Shown: in pieces, positions 56,824 to 64,000 of the stretch | How positions within the stretch are numbered: the stretch's first letter is position 1 | How the letters are laid out: each line of letters starts with the position of its first letter | From: Codonopsis lanceolata | Taxonomy: Eukaryota > Streptophyta > Magnoliopsida > Asterales > Campanulaceae | Length of the DNA: 64,000 nt | Direction of reading: 5' to 3' | Assembly: GCA_013146195.2 (NCBI GenBank) | Contig: CM028381.1 | Coordinates: 59,216,744 to 59,280,743, forward strand | The notes under the pieces: generated by a model | Seen by the model: only the letters and a program-made list of their open reading frames with translations | What the model was told of the DNA's origin: nothing | Databases searched by the model: none | Made by a program: the position numbers and the translations under genes

Positions 56824-59078
56824 CTCTAATTGGAAGTCTAATTATGGAAGTCAAAGGGAAGATGAAAGTTGTGAAGTCTAGGTTTGAAACACCAAAGGTT
56901 ACGACATCTACACCTACTTCTACTTCAAAACCCGAACACACTAGAACCAAGACAAGAGACATTCGATGTTACAAGTGTCAAGGTATGGGGCACATTGCCA
57001 ATGAGTGTGTGAACAAGAAGGTGATGGTTATGAGGGAGAATGGAGAGTTCTCATCCGAGGATGAGGTGGAGGCGTGTTCACAAATACCACCTTTAGAGGA
57101 GGTTGAGGAGGTTGAGGAGGAGATAGTAGATAGGGTGAGTTTGGTGACTAGGAGGGTAATGAATGTCCAAGTTAGAGAGGAGGATGAGACTTTGCAAAGG
57201 GAGAACATATTTCATACTCGTTGTCAGGTGAAGGGTAGAAATTGTGGAGTGATCATAGATGGCGGTAGTTGCACTAATGTGGCTAGTACTACCATGGTTG
57301 TAAAATTGGAGCTACCTTTGATTCGACATCCGAAACCATACAAATTGCAATGGTTGAATGATAGTGGAGAGGTGAAGGTGAATAAGCAAGTGATGGTACA
57401 ATTCAGAATTGGGAGATATGAGGATGAGGTGTTATGTGATGTGGTGCCTATGCAGGCAAGTCATATGCTGCTAGGGAGGCCTTGGCAGTTTGATAAGAGA
57501 GTTCACCATGATGGGTACACGAACAAGTACTCATTTATTTTCAACAACAAACAATTCATACTTGCACCACTTTCTCCAAAGCAAGTGTTTGAAGATCAGC
57601 TTAGTATACAAAAGAGTGCGGCTTGTGAGGAAAAGAACATAGAGATAAAAGAAGCCGAACAAAAGGAGAGATTGAGAGAAAACAAGAGTGAGGGGCTGGC
57701 TGAAAACATGAGAGTTAGTAGTGAGATAGCCAGGCAAAAGGAGAGCAAAGTGAGCAATAAAAATATGAAAGAGAGAAATGAGGAAAAAAACCAAGAGAGA
57801 AAAGAAAAGAGTTTCTTTGTTAGGGCAAGTGAGGTTAAAAAGGCAATTTTAAATACTAACAAGATTGAAATCATGTTCCCAAGTATTGTTAACTCTCTTC
57901 TACAGGTTTGTCATGGGGTGCTCCTTAAGCTAAGCAAGGAAGTTGTGAGATTCAAATGGGGATATCAACCAGGTAAGGAGAACATTGTAATTCCTACACT
58001 TTCATCAAGGTACGATCTTACTTCTTCCTATGACACTAAGTTGAGCGAAGAAAAGAATAATGAGTTGATGCATGTTGGTTACCATGATTTCTGTAATGAA
58101 CTCGAACTTTTTGGAGATATTGATGTTGATAATTTGATTGACCATGTGGGTACATTATTCATGCGAAAACTTGTTGAGCCACTTGATCTTATTAGAATGT
58201 TTAAATTGCAAGTTGGGCAGAAAATTCATAATTGTGCATGGAATAATACTAGAGTTCATCCTGTTAAGAGCTTTATGCATGATAAAATGATTGTAAATCC
58301 GAATATAAATGGAATTGTTGACGTTTCCCTTGATGCTTTGTTAGGTCTTAAGTTGGTAAGCTTGTATGGTATGTCTGAAATTCGTCATAAGAATTCTATA
58401 ATTGTGAGAGTACATGATATTTCATTGATGAATTATGTTGGTGCATATCGCGAGATAGATGATATTTTCCATGTTATACAATTCTATCACAAGATCTATG
58501 GATTGCATGGAATATATATGAATTCATTGGAAGGTAAGACCTTAGAGCATTGTGAAACTGCTTGTTGGAAGGTAAAGTGTAAAGGAATTGATAAAGCCTT
58601 ATCTAACATGCCTACCATATTGTTATTTGTGTTAGGACTGCACTTTGTTAGTGATTATCATGGTCTCATCAAGTTATGTAGGGTATTTGTTAGATTGATG
58701 TTTGAACCAGGTGATTGGGTTTGGTTGCATATGCGGAAGGAAAGATTTCCCCAACAACGGAAGTCAAAGTTGATGCCAAGAGGCGATGGACCATTTCAAG
58801 TGCTGGAACGAATCAATGACAATGCTTACAAATTGGATCTTCCAGGTGAGTATAATGTTAGTGCTACTTTTAATGTTGCTGATTTGCGTCCGTATGATGT
58901 AGGTGATTTGAGGACAAATCCTTTTCAAGAGGAGAGAATGATGAGGACATCCCAACAACAACAACTCAACAGATGCCGACAACCATTGGACCGGTCACGA
59001 GAGCTCGAGCCAAGAAAATCCATGAAGAAGTCCATGGCATGGTTCGTGAGACAATGGAGATGGAAGAACGAGCAATGA
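56775..59078 (+). CDS. Zinc knuckle - protease - unknown module - integrase C-terminus polyprotein, copy 1
   Basis: 767 codons stay open. Residues 65-78 are a CCHC knuckle (CYKCQGMGHIANEC). Residues about 145-250 are the protease with IIDGGSCTNVAS (Asp162) and MLLGRPWQFD. 270-360 is a charged linker of the type that leads to RT in chromoviruses. At residue 377, just after SLLQ, the expected RT, RNase H and integrase core are missing; 377-640 is a segment I do not recognise. 643-705 is the integrase C-terminal GPF module (EPGDWVWLHMRKERFP, RGDGPFQVLE). The last 50 or so codons lie inside LTR 2. The ATG used is internal to the former gag-pol frame. Confidence 0.8.
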   Translation: MEQQHKRRGNAHGFSLTLIGSLIMEVKGKMKVVKSRFETPKVTTSTPTSTSKPEHTRTKTRDIRCYKCQGMGHIANECVNKKVMVMRENGEFSSEDEVEACSQIPPLEEVEEVEEEIVDRVSLVTRRVMNVQVREEDETLQRENIFHTRCQVKGRNCGVIIDGGSCTNVASTTMVVKLELPLIRHPKPYKLQWLNDSGEVKVNKQVMVQFRIGRYEDEVLCDVVPMQASHMLLGRPWQFDKRVHHDGYTNKYSFIFNNKQFILAPLSPKQVFEDQLSIQKSAACEEKNIEIKEAEQKERLRENKSEGLAENMRVSSEIARQKESKVSNKNMKERNEEKNQERKEKSFFVRASEVKKAILNTNKIEIMFPSIVNSLLQVCHGVLLKLSKEVVRFKWGYQPGKENIVIPTLSSRYDLTSSYDTKLSEEKNNELMHVGYHDFCNELELFGDIDVDNLIDHVGTLFMRKLVEPLDLIRMFKLQVGQKIHNCAWNNTRVHPVKSFMHDKMIVNPNINGIVDVSLDALLGLKLVSLYGMSEIRHKNSIIVRVHDISLMNYVGAYREIDDIFHVIQFYHKIYGLHGIYMNSLEGKTLEHCETACWKVKCKGIDKALSNMPTILLFVLGLHFVSDYHGLIKLCRVFVRLMFEPGDWVWLHMRKERFPQQRKSKLMPRGDGPFQVLERINDNAYKLDLPGEYNVSATFNVADLRPYDVGDLRTNPFQEERMMRTSQQQQLNRCRQPLDRSRELEPRKSMKKSMAWFVRQWRWKNEQ

Positions 59079-59763
59079 GCCATGAAGAGAAGGCCCCAAA
59101 GGGGTCAAAGGAAGCTGGCGAGCGTGATCCAAGTCAAGAAGGACAATTCAAGCATTGTAATTACGCGAGACATTTTGGAAGGCTTGCGGGCAGGTCATCA
59201 TAGGCTTGCGACCGCAAGGTGTGTTGCCAACTTTACGCCGAGCTTGCGGGCCAGGTCATCATGGCTGCGAAGGTGTGCGATTTTGGGGCCGACTTTGCCG
59301 ACCTTGCGGGCAAGGTGTCATGACCGCAAGGTCCCGGCAACCATTTTACGTTTTGTTAATTAGGGTTTTACGCTAAACTTTACCCTAATTCCTTAGTACG
59401 ACTTTTCAACCTAGTTTAGGTATAAATAGGGGTTTTCTTTCATTGAACAGGTTAACTTTGAGTATTCTTATTTTGTGAGTTTTATCAAAACTTATTGGTT
59501 CTTCTTGAACTATTGAGAGAATATACAGGTGTGAAGCTTGTGTGTTCTGATCTTTGACTTATCAATTGATTCTTCCATATCAATTGTGGCGTCTATCACT
59601 ATACTTAGGTTCTTCAATTGCTTCGATTGCGGGTTGCGTTGTACATGCCAAGGTTCTGTCGTGCTAATTGTTGGGTCGAGTGTCATCCCCGCTAACATCC
59701 TTCGATCCTAGCTTCCGCGTGAGTAAATCGCTCTTCAACGAAGCCTTCAGAAAGATCGTATCA
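58939..59763 (+). repeat. LTR 2 of the chromovirus array
   Basis: 825 bp, preceded by the purine tract AAGAGGAGAGAA and followed by a degenerate primer site. It serves as 3' LTR of copy 1 and 5' LTR of copy 2. TATAAATAG at 59421-59429. Confidence 0.85.
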
Positions 59764-59766
59764 TTT

Positions 59767-59777
59767 TGGTATCGAGC
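59767..59777 (+). promoter_or_regulatory. Primer-binding site, copy 2, one base missing
   Basis: TGGTATCGAGC; compared with copy 1 (TGGTATCAGAG) the A after TATC is missing. Confidence 0.7.
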
Positions 59778-60433
59778 AAAGGTTAGTCCATAATCTATCA
59801 TGTCTTTAAATTGTTCTTAATTAGTTATCTGTTTCTTTCTCTTCTTCCTTGAACTAGGATCATCAATCCTACGTTTGTTCTTCATATTCGTGTTTTATTT
59901 GTTCTTTCAAGCCCTAACATCTTTCTAGGGTTATAAACTTATCAAAAAAAAATTATTGTTATTGTTCTTTGCTGTTAAACTTCGGCAGAAAAAAAAAAAA
60001 AAAGTACAAATCTCGAAAAATTTTGGGAGACAAGGAAAGAATACATTACGGTGACCGAATTGAAGGTTAGATTGTAATACAAAAAAATTTATTCTTGTTC
60101 ACGTTCTTGTTCATCAATGCGGATTGATTGGGTATATTTTTGACTTTCAAAATATATCTATATTATTTCGATCAAAATTGTGGATTCAAAATTGAATATT
60201 CGATCAAAAGCTTTCTAAGCGTTGTGCGTCTTCGTTTCTTCAAATTTCTTACTCTTGAATTAATTCTCTATACGTTATCAATTGTTGAGTCTTGTGTTGA
60301 GCGCCACTTGATTTGCACTTGTTAATACTTGATAGTTCTTTTAGAACCCTTAAAGTTTTGATTTGAGTGATTAAAATCTTTTGTGTGATACAGTGGAGAG
60401 ATACACGTAAGGGAGTTTTGTGAGGAATTTAAA
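59778..60433 (+). other. 5' leader of chromovirus copy 2
   Basis: Homologous to 55324-56014, slightly shorter because of small indels; no gene. Confidence 0.6.
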
Positions 60434-61244
60434 ATGGCAAATGATAATAAATTGTTCATGGAAGCCATGATGGCTAAAATGGAAAAGATGATGAGGGAAC
60501 AAAGGGAGGAGATGCATGAGGTGATGGGTAAGATGAGTGAGGAAGTTTAATGAGAAGCTAGATGTGATAGGTAATGCAAGTAAAGGCAAAGTCAGTTGAA
60601 CCTAAACGTAATCTAGAGGAAGAGTTTGATGGAGAGAATTGGGACTCAAATGATAGGAGAGACAGAATAGATGGGGAGGAAATAGAAAAGAGGATAATAA
60701 CATGAATGGGATAAAATTGAAGGTGCCTACTTTCACGGGTAAAAATGATCGAGACTTATACCTAGAGTGGGAGATGAAGATGGAGAGAATATTTGGGTGC
60801 CATAACTATCCGACTTGAAGAAAGTCAAACTAGCCGCCATTGAGTTTTCCGACTATCTTTGCGGTTTGGTGGGAACAGATGAGGGTGGAAAGAGCGAGAT
60901 ATAGGGAACCTCAAGTTGAGACTTGGGAGGAGATGAAAAGATTGATGAGGAAACGGTACATACCATCTCATTATTATAGGGACCTACACCAAAGACTACA
61001 AACCTTGAGGCAAGGAACTAAGAGTGTAGAGGAGTATTACAAGGAGATGGAGGTTGCTATGATTAGGGCACACATAGAGGAGGATAGTGAGGCAACCATG
61101 GCACGTTTTCTAATGGGGTTGAATAAGGAGATTGCCAATGTAGTGGAGTTGCAAACGTATGTTGACATTAATGAACTAGTTCAAAAGTCCATTAAGGTGG
61201 AGCAACAACACAAGAGGAGGGGTAATGCACATGGGTTTTCCTAA
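60434..61244 (+). pseudogene. Chromovirus gag, copy 2
   Basis: Same domain order as copy 1. An extra G near 60541 shifts the frame after the N-terminal part, further breaks follow near 60600-60840, and the core is open again to 61244. Confidence 0.8.
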
Positions 61245-63536
61245 CTCTAATTGGAAGTCTAATTATGGAAGTCAAAGGGAAGATGAAACCGTGAAGTCTA
61301 GGTTTGAAACACCAAAGGTTACGACATCTACACCTACTTCTACTTCAAAACCGAACACACTAGAACCAAGACGAGAGACATTCGATGTTACAAGTGTCAA
61401 GGTATGGGGCACTTTGCCAATGAGTGTGTGAACAAGAAGGTGATGGTTATGAGGGAGAATGGAGAGTTCTCATCCGAGGATGAGGTGGAGGCGTGTTCAC
61501 AAATACCACCTTTAGAGGAGGTTGAGGAGGTTGAGGAGGAGATAGTAGATAGGGTGAGTTTGGTGACTAGGAGGGTAATGAATGTCCAAGTTAGAGAGGA
61601 GGATGAGACTTTGCAAAGGGAGAACATATTTCATACTCGTTGTCAGGTGAAGGGTAGAAATTGTGGAGTGATCATAGATGGGGGTAGTTGCACTAATGTG
61701 GCTAGTACTACCATGGTTACGAAATTGGAGCTACCTTTGATTCGACATCGAAACCATACAAATTGCAATGGTTGAATGATAGTGGAGAGGTGAAGGTGAG
61801 TAAGCAAGTGATGGTACAATTCAGAATTGGGAGATATGAGGATGAGGTGTTATGTGATGTGGTGCCTATGCAGGCAAGTCATATGCTGCTAGGGAGGCCT
61901 TGGCAGTTTGATAGGAGAGTTCACCATGATGGGTACACAAACAAGTACTCATTTGTCTTCAACAACAAACATTTTATACTTGCACCACTTTCTCCAAAGC
62001 AAGTGTTTGAAGATCAGCTTAGTATACAAAAGAGTGCGGCTTGTGAGGAAAAGAACATAGAGATAAAAGAAGCCGAACAAAAGGAGAGATTGAGAGAAAA
62101 CAAGAGTGAGGGGCTGGCTGAAAACATGAGAGTTAGTAGTGAGATAGCCAGGCAAAAGGAGAGCAAAGTGAGCAATAAAATATAAAAGAGAGAAATGAGG
62201 GGAAAAAACCAAGAGAGAAAAGAAAAGAGTTTCTTTGTTAGGGCAAGTGAGGTTAAAAAGGCAATTTTAAATACTAACAAGATTGAAATCATGTTCCCAA
62301 GTATTGTTAACTCTCTTCTACAGGTTTGTCATGGGGTGCTCCTTAAGCTAAGCAAGGAAGTTGTGAGATTCAAATGGGGATATCAACCAGGTAAGGAGAA
62401 CATTGTAATTCCTACACTTTCATCAAGGTACGATCTTACTTCTTCCTATGACACTAAGTTGAGCGAAGAAAAGAATAATGAGTTGATGCATGTTGGTTAC
62501 CATGATTTCTGTAATGAACTCGAACTTTTTGGAGATATTGATGTTGATAATTTGATTGACCATGTGGGTACATTATTCATGCGAAAACTTGTTAAGCCGC
62601 TTGATCTTATTAGAATGTTTAAATTGCAAGTTGGGCAGAAAATTCATAATTGTGCATGGAATAATACTAGAGTTCATCCTGTTAAGAGCTTTATGCATGA
62701 TAAAATGATTGTAAATCCGAATATAAATCATTTTGAAACATACCATGGAATTGTTGACGTTTCCCTTGATGCTTTGTTAGGTCTTAAGATGGTAAGCTTG
62801 TATGGTATGTCTGAAATTCGTCATAAGAATTCTAAAATTGTGAGAGTACATGATATTTCATTGATGAATTATGTTGGTGCATATCGCGAAATGGATGATA
62901 TTTTCCATGTTACACAATTCTATCACAAGATCTATGGATTGCATGGAATATATATGAATTCATTGGAAGGTAAGACCTTAGAGCATTGTGAAATTGCTTG
63001 TTGGAAGGTAAAGTGTAAGGGAATTGATAAAGCCTTATCTTACATGCCTACCATATTGTTATTTGTGTTAGGACTGCACTTTGTTAGTGATTATCATGGT
63101 CTCATCAAGTTACGAAGGGTATTTGTTAGATTGATGTTTGAACCAGGTGATTTGGTTTGGTTGCATATGCGGAAAGAAAGATTTCCCCAACAACGGAAGT
63201 CAAAGTTGATGCCAAGAGGCGATGGACCATTCAAGTGTGGAGCGAATCAATGACAATGCTTACAAATTGGATCTTCCAGGTGAGTATAATGTTAGTGCTA
63301 CTTTTAATGTTGCTGATTTGCGTCCGTATGATGTAGGTGATTTGAGGACAAATCCTTTTCAAGAGGGAGGAAATGATGAGGACATCCCCGACAACAACAA
63401 CTCAACACCGATGCCGACAACCATTGGACCGGTCACGAGAGCTCGAGCCAAGAAAATCCATGAAGAAGTCCATGGCATGGTTCGTGAGACAATGGAGATG
63501 GAAGAACGAGCAATGAGCCATGAAGAGAAGGCCTGA
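61245..63536 (+). pseudogene. Zinc knuckle - protease - unknown module - integrase C-terminus, copy 2
   Basis: Same layout as 56775-59078 but split into at least four frames. The knuckle and protease start are in 61404-61775. A missing C near 61750 shifts the frame; 61763-62185 carries the rest of the protease and linker. A short A-run change near 62180 shifts it again. 62195-63253 carries the unknown module, which has 18 bp (cattttgaaacataccat, about 62728-62745) absent from copy 1. A missing base near 63232 separates the GPF module and tail (63222-63536). Confidence 0.8.
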
Positions 63537-64000
63537 AAGGGTCAAAGGAAGGCGTGAGCGTGATCCAAGTCGGAAGGACAATTCAAGCATTGTAATTACG
63601 CGCGACATGGAAGGCTTGTGGGCGCAAGGTCATCATAGGCTTGCGACCGCAAGGTGTGTCAACTTACGAGCCAACTGCCGAGCTTGCGGACGCAAGGTCA
63701 TCATAGACCGGTGTGACGATTTTACTTGCCGACCTTGCGGATGCAAGGTGTCAAGGGGCTTGCGACCGCAAGGTCCCCCGAACAGCCGTTTTTATGTTTT
63801 GTTAATTAGGGTTTTCTGCTAAACTGTACCCCAATTGCTTAGTACGACTTTTCAACCTAGTTTAGGTATAAATAGGGGTTTTCTTTCATTGAACAGTTAA
63901 CTTTGAGTATTCTATTTTGTGAGTTTTATCAAAACTTATTGGTTCTTCTTGAACTATTGAGAGAATATACAGGTGTGAAGCTTTTGTGTTTGATCTTGAC
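63374..64000 (+). repeat. LTR 3 of the chromovirus array, cut by the window end
   Basis: Preceded by the purine tract AAGAGGGAGGAAA; 627 bp of LTR are visible. TATAAATAG at 63867-63875. Palindromic CTTGCG words at about 63614-63775. Confidence 0.85.

Larger units (their letters stand above)
54451..64000 (+). mobile_element. Chromovirus (probably CRM-like) tandem array: LTR-internal-LTR-internal-LTR
   Basis: Three LTR copies (54451-55309, 58939-59763, 63374 onward) separate two related internal regions that share gag, zinc knuckle, protease, an unrecognised middle part and the integrase C-terminus. The array has inserted in the Tat-type integrase. CRM-clade assignment rests on the INDNAYKLDLPGEYNVSATF and NVADLRPYDVGDLRTNPFQE phrases and a tRNA-iMet primer site, and is moderately sure. 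The array runs off the window. Confidence 0.85.

Noticed and set aside
57975..57985. Strong splice donor CAG/GTAAGG inside the unknown chromovirus module
   Set aside because: It could mean the module was captured from unspliced gene sequence, but the frame stays open across it in both copies, so I do not call an intron.

Overview
ORGANISM. The window looks like nuclear, gene-poor heterochromatin of a flowering plant, probably a eudicot. Almost every stretch I can explain is a plant transposable element: Sirevirus-type Ty1/copia, Tat/Ogre-type, Athila-type and CRM-type Ty3/gypsy, an L1-like LINE, Stowaway MITEs and hAT elements. I found no convincing host gene and no tRNA or rRNA gene. The species cannot be told from what I see. 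LAYOUT. 1-3106 and 14478-19967: one Sirevirus-like Copia on the minus strand, cut in two by a later insertion; its envelope-like ORF lies at the left edge and its pol and gag at 14.7-19.9 kb. 3107-14472: a minus-strand Tat/Ogre-like element with two long LTRs, a tRNA-Arg-type primer site and a perfect 5-bp target duplication (gtcag), inserted in the Copia. 19968-26893: the 3' part of a second element of the same family, inserted in the Copia gag; it carries an antisense, spliced plant-mobile-domain (PMD) gene and an unusual hairpin array. 26894-26993: 100 N. 26994-33550: an Athila-like element (minus) with a tRNA-Asp-type primer site and its 5' LTR. 33551-37103: a plus-strand LINE whose 5' part is cut off by the Athila LTR. 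About 37104-41164: a plus-strand Copia relic ending in an LTR. 41165-48100: AT-rich sequence with two Stowaway MITEs, two hAT-type elements and three adjoining minisatellites. About 48110-54450: a Tat-like element (minus) with a broken integrase and an antisense gene of the putative gypsy-type transposon family (PF04195-like), cut by the next insertion. 54451-64000: a plus-strand chromovirus, probably CRM-like, arranged LTR-internal-LTR-internal-LTR and running off the right edge. HOW THE PARTS RELATE. The order of nesting is Copia first, then the two Tat/Ogre-like elements; LINE first, then Athila; Tat-like element first, then the chromovirus array. Two Tat-type elements each carry a different gene antisense to gag-pol, between pol and the 3' LTR. 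The chromovirus array keeps gag, zinc knuckle, protease and the integrase C-terminus, but reverse transcriptase, RNase H and the integrase core are replaced in both copies by the same unrecognised reading frame of about 264 codons, so it looks like a non-autonomous family that depends on a helper element. Most coding regions are broken. Many breaks are missing middle bases at CAG/CTG sites or CAG-like to TAG changes, which may reflect CHG-methylation decay or long-read consensus errors at methylated sites; pseudogene calls should be read with that in mind.
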